The notes: generated from the letters alone by a model not told the origin. DNA of 64,000 nucleotides from JADCRZ01 sp031399065 (GCA_031399065.1 JANNOM010000025.1:1-64000); one strand, 5' to 3'; positions 26,460-35,664 are shown, numbered from the stretch's first letter. Numbers and translations are program-made.

Positions 26460-27458
26460 TTACAACGCTTTTAAAAACTGCATAGTATCCACGCCATCAG
26501 CAAAGTCGGTAAGAGAGGGTATTTGTGCCATTCCAAAAGAGGTGAATCCGTATCCTTCAATACATTGTACATCGGCACTTGCCTTAAGTGCTTTTTGCAC
26601 GGTCAGAATATCTTCATAAAACTGGTAATTAACCTGGCCTACGGGTGAGAACAGAGAAGCATTTTCCGATAGCAGCAGACTGCCGGAACTCATATAATAC
26701 TTGTTATTGAGCAAATGAATCGCGAGTTGGTAATCGTAATTGTTCCTGTATTTGCTGTGATCGAAAAAATACAGATACTTTTTAAAAGCATTTATAAGAG
26801 GTATAAAATCGTACCCGGCTGGTACAAACAATTGAGTGACATTGCGACAGCCAAGACCAAAATATAAATGTACATCGTCACTCAGTTTATCCAGCTCTTC
26901 CGGGGTTTCCGAACCGGTAAGAATGGCTGCGGCACTACGGTTACGACGAATAATATGCGGGTATTTCCGGAAATAATAATCAAAATGCCTGGCAGAATTA
27001 TCGCTTCCCGTGGCTATATAGGCGTCACAGCCTTTCAGCATATCCGGGAAGCGGATGCTGTGTCGTAGCTTATCGTCCCATTCATATAATTTTTCTACCA
27101 GGTGCTTCAGCAGTATATTGTCTTTGGAAGATAGTTTAACCGCTATAGAATGACCAGAGAGGAATACACATAAAAAATCATGAAAGCCCACGAGTGGTAT
27201 ATTCCCGGCCATTACCACTCCCACCGTTCTGGGTAATGGGTTTGTTTCTGGAAATTCATAATGGGCCATAAATACGTCCAGTGCAGGCCGTTGCAGGAAG
27301 GCGTAAACGATGTTCCGAACGCTCAGGTCCACAAAGTCAGGGGTAAACCAGCCATTAAAGATGCCCGCCTTTATTTTTACTTCTACCCATTCCGGGGCAT
27401 CACTGCGCATATATTCCCCCAGGCGGGTCATCAGATCTATGCGGTATGGTATATTCAT
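26460..27458 (-). CDS. LuxC-type acyl-CoA reductase
   Basis: The 332-residue protein resembles the LuxC acyl-CoA reductase family, which reduces fatty acyl-CoA or acyl-enzyme to the aldehyde with NADPH. A glycine-rich cofactor segment (GVVMAGNIPLVGFHDFL, about 80-96) and the catalytic-type cysteine C204 in GLGCRNVTQLFVP are present. It is shorter than LuxC itself (about 480) and lacks its N-terminal part, as is usual for Bacteroidota homologues. It is divergent from a dicluster ferredoxin gene with closely spaced promoter boxes, a pairing I have seen often in this phylum. The physiological substrate is unknown. Confidence 0.82.
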   Translation of the reverse strand: MNIPYRIDLMTRLGEYMRSDAPEWVEVKIKAGIFNGWFTPDFVDLSVRNIVYAFLQRPALDVFMAHYEFPETNPLPRTVGVVMAGNIPLVGFHDFLCVFLSGHSIAVKLSSKDNILLKHLVEKLYEWDDKLRHSIRFPDMLKGCDAYIATGSDNSARHFDYYFRKYPHIIRRNRSAAAILTGSETPEELDKLSDDVHLYFGLGCRNVTQLFVPAGYDFIPLINAFKKYLYFFDHSKYRNNYDYQLAIHLLNNKYYMSSGSLLLSENASLFSPVGQVNYQFYEDILTVQKALKASADVQCIEGYGFTSFGMAQIPSLTDFADGVDTMQFLKAL

Positions 27459-27471
27459 GCTCCTAATCCCT

Positions 27472-27492
27472 TAATTTTGTGGCGCAAAGTTA
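27472..27492. promoter_or_regulatory. Facing promoter boxes of the acyl-CoA reductase and ferredoxin genes
   Basis: TAATTTTG on the plus strand (27472-27479) would drive the ferredoxin gene. TAACTTTG on the minus strand (27485-27492) would drive the acyl-CoA reductase gene. The boxes are 5 bases apart and point towards each other's start, so the two 5' ends would overlap. The -33 elements are weak on both sides. Confidence 0.5.
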
Positions 27493-27521
27493 ACTCTATA
27501 AAACGCATAACTTTTTTAAAA

Positions 27522-27869
27522 ATGGCTATTAAAATAACAGATGAATGTATTAACTGCGGAGCTTGTGAACCGGAATGTCCCAATAACGCGATCTACGAAG
27601 GCGGCGTGGAATGGGCCATTGCAGATGGTACCACAGTAAAAGGAACCTACCAGTTGATGGAAGGAACGCTGGTACAGGCAGACAAACGATTTACACCCAT
27701 CAGCGTGGATACCTATTATATTTCTCCCAATAAATGCACCGAATGCCAGGGCTTTCACGAAGAACCACAGTGCGCAGCAGTATGCCCCGTTGATTGTTGC
27801 GTTCCCGACGAAATGTATCGTGAAACGGTAGATGAACTGATGGTAAAAAAGGAAAAGCTGCACATCTAA
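27522..27869 (+). CDS. Dicluster 4Fe-4S ferredoxin
   Basis: With the ATG at 27522 the protein has 115 residues. The first cluster motif CINCGACEPECP gives C9, C12, C15 and C19. The second gives C72, C75, C84 and C88, with the longer spacing CTECQGFHEEPQCAAVCPV. This matches two-cluster ferredoxins of the Allochromatium type, which carry low-potential electrons. The longer open frame starting at 27261 lies antisense to the acyl-CoA reductase and was rejected. Its partner enzyme is unknown, and the divergent acyl-CoA reductase is a candidate. Confidence 0.93.
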   Translation: MAIKITDECINCGACEPECPNNAIYEGGVEWAIADGTTVKGTYQLMEGTLVQADKRFTPISVDTYYISPNKCTECQGFHEEPQCAAVCPVDCCVPDEMYRETVDELMVKKEKLHI

Positions 27870-27908
27870 CCATTCGGCCGCTTATTTATTCACTTTTATC
27901 AACATCTC

Positions 27909-28895
27909 ATGAAACCCACGATAGCTTTTGTAACGGGCGGGTATTCCGGCGAAGCGGTCATATCCTATAAAAGCGCGCTTACTATAGAAAAGAACCTTGA
28001 CCACGAAGCGTTCAGCGTATATAGAATAGATATTACCCCAAATGGATGGTGGCACGAAGCACCCGGTGCCGTTAAAACAGCGGTTGATAAAAATGATTTT
28101 TCCCTGACTATTGAAGGCAGGCATATAACATTCGATGCGGTCCTGATTGGTATTCACGGCACACCGGGGGAAGACGGCAAATTACAGGGATATTTCGACC
28201 TGCTTAAGATACCCTACACATCCTGCGACGCTGCCACTTCTTCACTTACTTTTAATAAAAGGTACACTGTTGCTGTTGCAGCTTTTGCCGGTATTCATGT
28301 GGCGAAATCCTTACACCTTTTTAAACATTCACCCCTGTCTCCGGACACCATTGCTTCACAACTCCTGCTACCCGTTTTCGTAAAGCCTAATAATGGCGGA
28401 AGCAGCATCGGTATGAGTAAAGTGAATAAGCAGGAAGATATGGCCGCAGCCCTGGAAAAAGCCTTCGCGGAAGATGAGCAGGTACTGGTGGAAGAATTCA
28501 TAACGGGCCGCGAGTTTACTATAGGCGTATTTAAGACCGGTGGAAAAATTACTACGCTGCCCTTAACGGAAATAAAAACCACTAAAGAATTTTTCGATTT
28601 TGAAGCAAAATATGTAGCAGGTATGAGCGAGGAAACCACACCTGCCAACGTAGATGAATCTGTTGCTATTAAAGTACGGGAAGCGGCCAAAAAAGTGTAC
28701 CAGGTGTTTAACTGCCGCGGCATCGTACGGATCGACTTTATATATAATGAAGTGGCCGGGGCGCCTTACATGCTGGAGATCAATACGGTACCGGGGCAAA
28801 GCGAAGCGAGCATTGTACCCCAGCAGGTAAATGCCATGGGCTGGAACCTGAAAGATTTTTATTCTGCATTGATCAAAGAAGCATTGAACGCATAA
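27909..28895 (+). CDS. ddl: D-alanine--D-alanine ligase
   Basis: The 328-residue ATP-grasp enzyme makes the D-Ala-D-Ala dipeptide for peptidoglycan. Visible are the N-terminal GGYSGEAVIS loop, IGIHGTPGEDGKLQGYFDLLKIPYTSC, VKPNNGGSSIGMSK in the ATP site, EEFITGREFT and the C-terminal LEINTVPGQSEASIVPQQ that binds metal and substrate. It lies 39 bases after the ferredoxin gene and 9 bases before the PASTA protein gene. The run ddl-PASTA-rhodanese looks like one transcript. Confidence 0.95.
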   Translation: MKPTIAFVTGGYSGEAVISYKSALTIEKNLDHEAFSVYRIDITPNGWWHEAPGAVKTAVDKNDFSLTIEGRHITFDAVLIGIHGTPGEDGKLQGYFDLLKIPYTSCDAATSSLTFNKRYTVAVAAFAGIHVAKSLHLFKHSPLSPDTIASQLLLPVFVKPNNGGSSIGMSKVNKQEDMAAALEKAFAEDEQVLVEEFITGREFTIGVFKTGGKITTLPLTEIKTTKEFFDFEAKYVAGMSEETTPANVDESVAIKVREAAKKVYQVFNCRGIVRIDFIYNEVAGAPYMLEINTVPGQSEASIVPQQVNAMGWNLKDFYSALIKEALNA

Positions 28896-28904
28896 AATAA
28901 CAGC

Positions 28905-29717
28905 ATGTTTAAATTTATTACAAGGCGTCCGTTGTGGGTAAATGTACTGTTTGCAGTGGCACTTGCCGTGTTATTGCTTTTCCTGTTTCTTGGTTCGCTT
29001 GGCATTATTACCAAACATGGGGAAATACTTACCATCCCTGGCGTTACCGGTAAATCGCTCGACGAAGCCACAGCCTTGCTGGAAAAAGGGGGCTTTGAAG
29101 TGGAGATCCAGGATTCGGTGTATAAGGACGATCTGCCGCCTTCGCAGATCATTAAGCAGTTCCCGGAAGCCGATGCCCCGGTAAAGATCAACCGCACGGT
29201 ATACGTGACCATTACCCGCTCCGTGGCACCCCTGGTGGAGATGCCAAACCTGGTAGGTCCCAGTTTCCGCAATGCGGAAATAACGCTGAAGCAGTTCGGC
29301 CTGAAACTCGGAGACACGAGCAGTAAGCCGGACTTCGCGAAAAACTCTGTGCTTAACCAGCTTTTTAAAGGAAAAGATATCGGACCCGGTACAAAGATAC
29401 CCCAGGGTTCGGTAATAGACCTGGTGCTGGGTAGCGGGCTGGCCAATATAGATATGGGCGTACCCGATCTTTTTGGTATGACCTATCAGGAAGCGAAGCG
29501 ACAGCTTGACTCTTTCGGCATCAGCCTGGTACCTATTTCAGACGGCGATGTGCAGGAGCCCGATAATGCCTTTATTTATCGCCAAAATCCGGCTCGCTTC
29601 AATTACGACCGGAGGGTAAACCGCATCCGGGCAGGCCAAATGATAGATGTGTGGTTAAGTACCGAACCTAAAGAGAGGGTGGATACGCTACCCATGTCTG
29701 CCCCTGTTACCAATTGA
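28905..29717 (+). CDS. Membrane-anchored protein with three PASTA domains
   Basis: The 270-residue protein has a short cytoplasmic start, one membrane helix (about 11-32) and three PASTA repeats in the periplasm (about 40-107, 110-180 and 183-255). Each contains a variant of the VPdlxGxxxxeA motif (IPGVTGKSLDEA, MPNLVGPSFRNA, VPDLFGMTYQEA). In other bacteria PASTA domains bind peptidoglycan or sit on kinases and penicillin-binding proteins. Here no catalytic domain is attached. The position behind ddl supports a cell wall role. Confidence 0.9.
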   Translation: MFKFITRRPLWVNVLFAVALAVLLLFLFLGSLGIITKHGEILTIPGVTGKSLDEATALLEKGGFEVEIQDSVYKDDLPPSQIIKQFPEADAPVKINRTVYVTITRSVAPLVEMPNLVGPSFRNAEITLKQFGLKLGDTSSKPDFAKNSVLNQLFKGKDIGPGTKIPQGSVIDLVLGSGLANIDMGVPDLFGMTYQEAKRQLDSFGISLVPISDGDVQEPDNAFIYRQNPARFNYDRRVNRIRAGQMIDVWLSTEPKERVDTLPMSAPVTN

Positions 29718-29733
29718 TAAAACCACTTGTTAT

Positions 29734-30042
29734 ATGCGAAACATCACAGTAGAACAATTGAAAGCCCGTATAGATGCCGGTGAACAGCTGCACATCATCG
29801 ATGTGCGGGAGCCGGATGAATACGCCGAATACAATATCGGTGCGCAACTGATACCGCTTGGCCGTATACAGGCCATGGACGTGGACGAACTGGAAGACCT
29901 TAAAAACGAAGAATTGATCATTCATTGCCGTAGCGGCAAAAGAAGCGTGACGGCCGCATTGATGCTGGAGTCTATGGGCTTTACGGATACGGTAAACGTA
30001 GAGGGCGGCGTACTGGCCTGGAAGGAGCGGATCGACCAGTAA
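29734..30042 (+). CDS. Single-domain rhodanese-like protein
   Basis: The 102-residue protein is one rhodanese domain with IIDVREPDEYAEYNIGA and the active-site loop HCRSGKRS, cysteine C65. The cysteine suggests a working sulfurtransferase that handles thiosulfate or persulfide, but the donor is unknown. It lies 16 bases after the PASTA gene and ends 8 bases before the convergent HxlR gene. Confidence 0.92.
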   Translation: MRNITVEQLKARIDAGEQLHIIDVREPDEYAEYNIGAQLIPLGRIQAMDVDELEDLKNEELIIHCRSGKRSVTAALMLESMGFTDTVNVEGGVLAWKERIDQ

Positions 30043-30050
30043 ACACGCAT

Positions 30051-30509
30051 CTAATGCACTGCTTTTTTCCGTTTATTGACAATCTGCTGAGCGTTAGCCT
30101 CTGCCCAGTCTGTTAAGATGCCTACCTGCCGGAGCAAGCTATGCCCCAGTTCCGTTAGTTCATATTCCACGCGCGGTGGTACTTCTGCAAATACTTTCCT
30201 GGTTACAAATCCGTCTTCTTCCAGGTGGCGGAGCGTAACTGTTAGCATACGCTGCGACACATCTCCAATTCCATGCAATATTTCGTTGAATCGAAGTTTG
30301 CCGCTGCCGCCTAACAACAGAATCGTGAGTACGCTCCATTTGTCCGATATCCTTACCATGATATCGCGCACCGGGCACACGCCATTTCGGCTTTCTTTTG
30401 CTCTGGCAAAAATTTCTTTATACTTTTTTTCTCCCGCTGTTGCCTGATTATCAACAAGCGTTACTTCCATGTGCCTTAGTATGCCCGCTGTACCTTCTTT
30501 TTTAGACAT
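30051..30509 (-). CDS. HxlR family transcriptional regulator
   Basis: The 152-residue winged-helix protein has the family cysteine C45 in GVCPVRDIM, followed by ISDKWSVLTILLL and LRFNEILHGIGDVSQRMLTVTLRHLEEDGFV. It has an N-terminal extension of about 35 residues, so the true start may be Met14. HxlR regulators respond to aldehydes or oxidative stress and usually control the divergent gene. Here that is the NmrA-type protein 59 bases away. The pseudogene at 58.7 kb is a degraded relative. Confidence 0.92.
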   Translation of the reverse strand: MSKKEGTAGILRHMEVTLVDNQATAGEKKYKEIFARAKESRNGVCPVRDIMVRISDKWSVLTILLLGGSGKLRFNEILHGIGDVSQRMLTVTLRHLEEDGFVTRKVFAEVPPRVEYELTELGHSLLRQVGILTDWAEANAQQIVNKRKKAVH

Positions 30510-30534
30510 TGGTTATCATTTATCTTTAAGTTCC

Positions 30535-30542
30535 CAAAAGTA
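30535..30542 (-). promoter_or_regulatory. Promoter -7 box of the HxlR gene
   Basis: On the minus strand the box reads TACTTTTG, an exact TAnnTTTG match, 25 bases upstream of the HxlR start codon. It lies in the 59-base gap shared with the NmrA-type gene, so an operator for HxlR probably overlaps it. Confidence 0.5.
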
Positions 30543-30568
30543 ATTAATGGGATTATAAAATAAACATT

Positions 30569-31432
30569 ATGAGCAAAAAAATTCTGGTTACCGGTGCTAC
30601 AGGCACCATAGGCAAGGCCCTGGTAAAGGCATTACAGGCAAAAGGCGCATCATTTAAGGCGGCCGCCCGCGACCTGGAAAAGGCAAAGAAAGTGTCGGGC
30701 CTGACGGACGGGGAAGTCGTTTATTTCGACTTTACCGATATCAATACCTATAAAAATGCCATTGAAGGCATAGACACGGTATTCTTACTGGGCCCTCCCG
30801 TTACTCTTAACCTGGAACGGCAGATCAATCCCTTCCTTGATTTTATCAAAAGCAATGATATTAAACGGGTTGTATACATATCGGCCATGGGTGCGGAGAA
30901 TATGGGCGACGATCTTGCTTTTCATGCCATCGTGGAAAATAAATTGCAGGAAGATGGATTCGAATATACGATCCTTAAACCGTCGTTTTTCGCACAAAAC
31001 TTTAAGAACTACGAGTGGGAAAACATTACCCAGCGTGGTATAACGTACGTGGTGGCAGGTAAAGGCAAAGCGGGTTTTGTCGACGTGGAAGATATCGCCG
31101 CTGTTGCAGCCGCTGCTTTAACTGAGGATACTCATATTGGTAAAACCTATCACCTTACAGGCCCGGAAACGCTTAGCTATTATGAGGCCGCCGACATTTT
31201 GTCGGATGTAACGGGTAAAACAATCGTGTACCCCAACCCGACCCCCGAAGAATATACAGGTGCATTAAAAGCGGCCGGAGCTCCGGATTTTATTGCGAAA
31301 TACATGATAAACGTATACTCCCTGATAGTCAGGAATGAGGCGGATATTACGACGGACGATGTGGAAAGAGTGACAGGTAAAAAACCCACCGGGTTGAAAG
31401 AGGTATTACTCCGGGACTTTGCCAACAACTGA
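30569..31432 (+). CDS. NmrA-type NAD(P)-binding protein
   Basis: The 287-residue protein is an atypical short-chain dehydrogenase. The cofactor motif TGATGTIGKALV is at residues 8-19, followed by VVYISAMGAEN and HAIVENKLQEDGFEYTILKPSFFAQN. The classic YxxxK pair is absent, as in NmrA and QOR2-like proteins, where the domain may sense redox state or reduce quinones. It is divergent from an HxlR regulator, a frequent pairing, and closed by a strong terminator. The substrate is unknown. Confidence 0.9.
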   Translation: MSKKILVTGATGTIGKALVKALQAKGASFKAAARDLEKAKKVSGLTDGEVVYFDFTDINTYKNAIEGIDTVFLLGPPVTLNLERQINPFLDFIKSNDIKRVVYISAMGAENMGDDLAFHAIVENKLQEDGFEYTILKPSFFAQNFKNYEWENITQRGITYVVAGKGKAGFVDVEDIAAVAAAALTEDTHIGKTYHLTGPETLSYYEAADILSDVTGKTIVYPNPTPEEYTGALKAAGAPDFIAKYMINVYSLIVRNEADITTDDVERVTGKKPTGLKEVLLRDFANN

Positions 31433-31475
31433 TGCGTGTTATTCACCCGCGATAATATATCCGCGGCAGCATACT

Positions 31476-31512
31476 ATTCTTTGCCGGCCAACATGGGCCG
31501 GCAAAGAATTTT
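31476..31512 (+). terminator. Terminator of the NmrA-type gene
   Basis: A perfect 14-bp stem, attctttgccggcc with ggccggcaaagaat around a 6-base loop, is followed by a T tract. Confidence 0.9.
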
Positions 31513-31535
31513 AAGCGATTTATGCCGGCTTAACC

Positions 31536-31543
31536 TATTTTTG
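31536..31543 (+). promoter_or_regulatory. Promoter -7 box of dps
   Basis: TATTTTTG is a full match to TAnnTTTG, 22 bases before the dps start codon and just after the upstream terminator. Confidence 0.5.
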
Positions 31544-31565
31544 GCGTCTGTAAAATATAAGCACC

Positions 31566-32039
31566 ATGAAAGTCAATATAGGCATTACCGAAGAAAAAAG
31601 AGCCACTGTTTCCGGCGAACTCGCCAAACTACTGGCAGATGAATACGTGTTATATACTAAAACACGCAACGCGCATTGGAACGTAGAAGGCTCCGACTTC
31701 CATGCCATGCATGTATTTTTCGAATCTCAGTACGACCAACTCGATGAGATCATGGACAGCGTGGCCGAACGCATCCGTACCCTGGGTCATTATGCACCTG
31801 CCACCCTCAAAAATTTCCTGGCACTAACGCACCTCACAGAATACAGCGAAAGAACCAATGACAGTGCGGGCTTTATCAAAGAACTTCTGGGCGATCATGA
31901 AGCCATTATCGAATTTATAAGGGGTAATGTCAATCCATTTGCTAACGACTACAACGACCAGGGAACCAGTGATTTCGTAACAGGCCTTATGGAAGAGCAC
32001 GAAAAAATGGCCTGGATGCTGCGTGCCCATTTCAGATAG
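31566..32039 (+). CDS. dps: Dps family DNA-protecting ferritin-like protein
   Basis: The 157-residue protein has the Dps ferroxidase residues in the usual spacing: H37 and H49, then D64 and E68, in HWNVEGSDFHAMH and DSVAERI. Dps forms 12-subunit cages that store iron, remove peroxide and shield DNA in starvation or oxidative stress. The N-terminal tail is short with only a few lysine or arginine residues, so direct DNA binding may be weak. It has its own promoter box between the upstream terminator and the start. Confidence 0.94.
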   Translation: MKVNIGITEEKRATVSGELAKLLADEYVLYTKTRNAHWNVEGSDFHAMHVFFESQYDQLDEIMDSVAERIRTLGHYAPATLKNFLALTHLTEYSERTNDSAGFIKELLGDHEAIIEFIRGNVNPFANDYNDQGTSDFVTGLMEEHEKMAWMLRAHFR

Positions 32040-32373
32040 ATTATTTATTTATATATATAGATTTATTTGGATTTCATGATTTATTTATAGCTTTGAGAAA
32101 CTTTCCGCTGTAAACTATACCAAAACGACCGTACTCAACTTTTAAAACAGGTGTTTGTCATATTTAATAAAATCATTCGATCGCGATGGCGATTTAGAAA
32201 TGATAATATTATGACATTAGTGTAACCGGAACTACGCATATTAAGATGGACGATATATAACTTATGGTAATGACTCTTTAAGTCTACCACATATATAAGT
32301 TATCAATTTGTTAATCTGCGTTTCAACATGGAGATATCTAAAAGAACTTCTTTTGCAAAAATCAAACTAAGAT
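32040..32373. promoter_or_regulatory. Long AT-rich leader before the TonB receptor gene
   Basis: The 334-base gap has no gene. It contains a perfect 9-base inverted repeat, ataacttat at 32257-32265 and ataagttat at 32295-32303, with a 29-base spacer. It could be an operator or an RNA stem. No clear consensus promoter was found. Confidence 0.35.
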
Positions 32374-35300
32374 ATGCTTAAAATTATAATCCGAATTTTC
32401 GTTGTGATATTGTTATGCGTGCCCGGTGCGTCGGCGCAGGTAACGACGAGTAGTATGAGTGGTTTTGTAAAATCGGTTTCAGGGGAGGCTTTGGCTGGTG
32501 CAAGCGTTACTGCCACGCATGTACCCACAGGAAGCATTTATAAAACACAAACGAGTAAAAATGGTACTTATAGTTTGGATAATATTAATCCCGGAGGACC
32601 TTATGTTGTAGAAGTCAGTTATGTGGGATTATCTACTCAAAAAAAATCAGAAATTTACCTGGTATTAGGAGAAACATTTAAAAACGACTTTTCTATTTCC
32701 CAAAGTGCAACAGATCTTGCGGAAGTGATAGTAAGTGCTCCCACAAAACCAGACCCGGGCAAGGGCGGTACTTCAACAACCATTAGCCGGGAACGAATTG
32801 AAACGATGCCAACCGTAGGAAGAACCCTGACAGATTATTTAAGGGCAACTCCCCAGTTGAAACTTGCAAGTGGCGGTTTTGCTACCAATGAAGGTGGATT
32901 TTCACTGGGTGGACAAAATGTACGGTTTAATTCTTTTTATGTAGATGGTGCTGTGAGTAACGATGTATTCGGTTTGGCCTATTCGGGAACGAATGGAGGA
33001 CAGTCGAGCGTTTCTCCATTATCCATCGATGCGATAGATCAATTGCAGGTAATACTATCGCCGTACGATGCCTCAATAGGCAACTTTACTGGCGGGGCTA
33101 TAAATGCCATTACCAAATCGGGAACCAATGATGTACATGGCTCTGCATATTATATATTCAGGAACCAGAATATGGCAGGCAAAACGCCTATCGGAAATAA
33201 AGATGCTGCTACCAAATTAAATAAGTTTAGTAACAAAACCTTTGGTGCTACTGTTGGTGGCCCCATCATCAAGAACAAACTGTTTTACTTTATCAGCGTT
33301 GAACTGCAAAGAGATGAAACGCCTAATCCTGTTGATACCAGTACTTACCAGGGAGACAATCCTTCGGCTTTTGAAAGTTTACGTCAGGCGATCATTGCAA
33401 AAGGTGGCGGCTATGATCCGGGAGGCATTTTTGACAGTAAAACGGAACTTACCTCAGACAAAGTGGTGGTGAAACTGGATTGGAATGCAAATCCCAAAAA
33501 TAAAGTTTCCGCCAGTTACCGCTACACCGGTGGAGACCGCAAACTTGCCTTCGCAAGCACTCCTACAGAGATAGATTTTTCCAACTATGGTTATCAATTT
33601 CCTACAACAACTCATTCGGCATCACTTGAGTTGAAAACAACCATAGGGAATAGTTCCAGCAACAGGCTGCTTGCTACATTTACGGACGTAAAAGATGACA
33701 GGGGCCCATTAGGTTCTACTCCCTTTCCTAACGTACAAATTTTTGACGGAAGAGGTAGTTTCAGATTTGGTACCGAGTCTAACTCCACCTTTAATTATCT
33801 TAAACAAAGCACGTATAATTTATCCGACCAGTTTAAATTTACCAAAGGTATACACACATTTACTACAGGCTTTGAAGCTGAATATTATAAGGCATTCAAC
33901 TCATTCATCTCAAACACAACCGGCTCGTATCAATACGATAGCGTAGCCGCATTTATCAGAGACCTTAAACCCAGGCAGTATACGGTCGGATTTCCTTTAT
34001 TAGGATCAAATGACGAAACATCCACCGATGCCGCAGCTAAATTTAATGTCTTTCGCGGAGCCATCTTTTTAAATGATGAAATTAAAGTGAATCCCCGTTT
34101 GTCTTTCTCAGTGGGAATACGGGCAGATTATAACAAGTTTATAACTAAACCAATTGTCGATCAGTTTGCCGTCGATTCTGCGTTGCCTAAGTTTGCCCAA
34201 TATTACGACCTTAAAGGTGGCGTTCCGGGAAAGATGGCGACGGTGCCGGTATCTATTTCTCCAAGAATAGGATTTACGTATAAAGTTCCCAAACAAGGGT
34301 TGGTATTCCGTGGGGGTGCAGGTTTGTTTACCGGTCGTATTCCAATGGTTTGGCCTGGGGGAATTTACAATAATAACGGTATTTCTTCAGGAAGCTATGT
34401 GCTGAGTGCAAGCACTAATACCGCGTTGTGGAACCAGGATAGGGTTCGCTTCAGAACAACGCCCTATTCAGCCAGTGAAGTGGGTGTTACTACCAATAAT
34501 GTTAAAGGGCAACTTAATATCATCTCCAAAGAATTCAAAGTGCCAAAAGTGTTTCGTACCTCGTTAGCCGTGGATAAAAACTTCGGTCAGGGATGGTCTG
34601 TTACCGTTGAGGGGATGTATACTAAAAACATCAACGAAATATTCTACCAAAACATAAATCTGTTACCACCCACTTTGCGATCTGCTGGTCCGGATAATCG
34701 CACAGTGTATGGTACGCTTGCTTCAACTTCCAACACCATTCCTATCAGAAGCAATGGTACTAATCCTTACAGCAGTGGCGCTTTCTTGCTCACTAATTTA
34801 GATAGCACGAAAGGATATTCATATAACCTGACTTTTATACTTAATAAGACAACCAGGACTGGATTCAGCTTTTACGGAAGCTATAATTATGGTATTTCTT
34901 ACGTTGTAAATGAGTCTCAAAGTTCAACAACCAACAGTCAGTGGGGCAGCCAGGAAAGTATTAACGGCAGAAATTATATTACCAGGAGTATATCTGACAA
35001 TAGCGCTGAACACCGGGTGTTTGCTTTCGTTAGTAAAAAATTCACTTACGCTAATGGAAATTTAGCCACCACATTAGGGTTCACTTATAATGGCCAGTCA
35101 GGATCGCCCTATAGTTTTGTTTACAACGGACAAGCAGTAAGAGATGGACAGAACTTCCAGGATTTGATATTTGTACCGACTGCACAGCAACTTACCGCTT
35201 CCACATTTACAACCATAACTCCTCTTACACCAGGCGGACCAACGTACACACCTGACCAGCAAAAAGCTGCATTGGAATCGTATATTCAAAACGACGACTA

Positions 35301-35664
35301 CCTCAAAACGCGGAGAGGTCAGTACGCAGAAAGAAATGCGTCCAGGCTTCCGTTCACTAATGTAGTGGATATGAGACTTGCACAGGATTTCTCCATGAAA
35401 TTTGGAAGCAAGAGGTATGCTTTCCAGGTTATTTACAGCATGTTTAATTTTGGCAACTTCCTGAATCGTGATTGGGGACATCAGTACTTTGTGGCAAGCG
35501 ACCAGGCTCCTGCCGCCATAAACGTTAGTTATGCCCCGGGAACGCTTAATCCGCGGTACCAGTTTAATCCAACAACTGTTGCTCCCGGAAGTATCACTAC
35601 TACTACAACTCCAACCTATGCGTCAAGATGGACAAGCCAGCTTGAGTTGAGAGTACGGTTTTAA
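32374..35664 (+). CDS. Oar-type TonB-dependent receptor
   Basis: The 1096-residue precursor has a signal peptide (1-21, ending SAQ) and a carboxypeptidase-regulatory-like beta-sandwich (about 24-110, SGFVKSVSGEALAGASVTA). A plug domain follows (about 130-235, RIETMPTVGRTLTDYLRATPQL and GGAINAITKSGTN). A long beta-barrel ends in an aromatic-rich strand with terminal phenylalanine (LELRVRF). This matches the Oar/OmpA-related TonB receptors of Bacteroidota and myxobacteria, which take up or handle large substrates using TonB energy. No SusD-like lipoprotein gene is nearby, so it is not a standard SusCD pair. The substrate is unknown. Confidence 0.9.
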   Translation: MLKIIIRIFVVILLCVPGASAQVTTSSMSGFVKSVSGEALAGASVTATHVPTGSIYKTQTSKNGTYSLDNINPGGPYVVEVSYVGLSTQKKSEIYLVLGETFKNDFSISQSATDLAEVIVSAPTKPDPGKGGTSTTISRERIETMPTVGRTLTDYLRATPQLKLASGGFATNEGGFSLGGQNVRFNSFYVDGAVSNDVFGLAYSGTNGGQSSVSPLSIDAIDQLQVILSPYDASIGNFTGGAINAITKSGTNDVHGSAYYIFRNQNMAGKTPIGNKDAATKLNKFSNKTFGATVGGPIIKNKLFYFISVELQRDETPNPVDTSTYQGDNPSAFESLRQAIIAKGGGYDPGGIFDSKTELTSDKVVVKLDWNANPKNKVSASYRYTGGDRKLAFASTPTEIDFSNYGYQFPTTTHSASLELKTTIGNSSSNRLLATFTDVKDDRGPLGSTPFPNVQIFDGRGSFRFGTESNSTFNYLKQSTYNLSDQFKFTKGIHTFTTGFEAEYYKAFNSFISNTTGSYQYDSVAAFIRDLKPRQYTVGFPLLGSNDETSTDAAAKFNVFRGAIFLNDEIKVNPRLSFSVGIRADYNKFITKPIVDQFAVDSALPKFAQYYDLKGGVPGKMATVPVSISPRIGFTYKVPKQGLVFRGGAGLFTGRIPMVWPGGIYNNNGISSGSYVLSASTNTALWNQDRVRFRTTPYSASEVGVTTNNVKGQLNIISKEFKVPKVFRTSLAVDKNFGQGWSVTVEGMYTKNINEIFYQNINLLPPTLRSAGPDNRTVYGTLASTSNTIPIRSNGTNPYSSGAFLLTNLDSTKGYSYNLTFILNKTTRTGFSFYGSYNYGISYVVNESQSSTTNSQWGSQESINGRNYITRSISDNSAEHRVFAFVSKKFTYANGNLATTLGFTYNGQSGSPYSFVYNGQAVRDGQNFQDLIFVPTAQQLTASTFTTITPLTPGGPTYTPDQQKAALESYIQNDDYLKTRRGQYAERNASRLPFTNVVDMRLAQDFSMKFGSKRYAFQVIYSMFNFGNFLNRDWGHQYFVASDQAPAAINVSYAPGTLNPRYQFNPTTVAPGSITTTTTPTYASRWTSQLELRVRF

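Noticed and set aside
27261..27521. N-terminal extension of the ferredoxin
   Set aside because: The upstream 87 codons are antisense to the acyl-CoA reductase and unlike ferredoxins. The ATG at 27522 fits the family.
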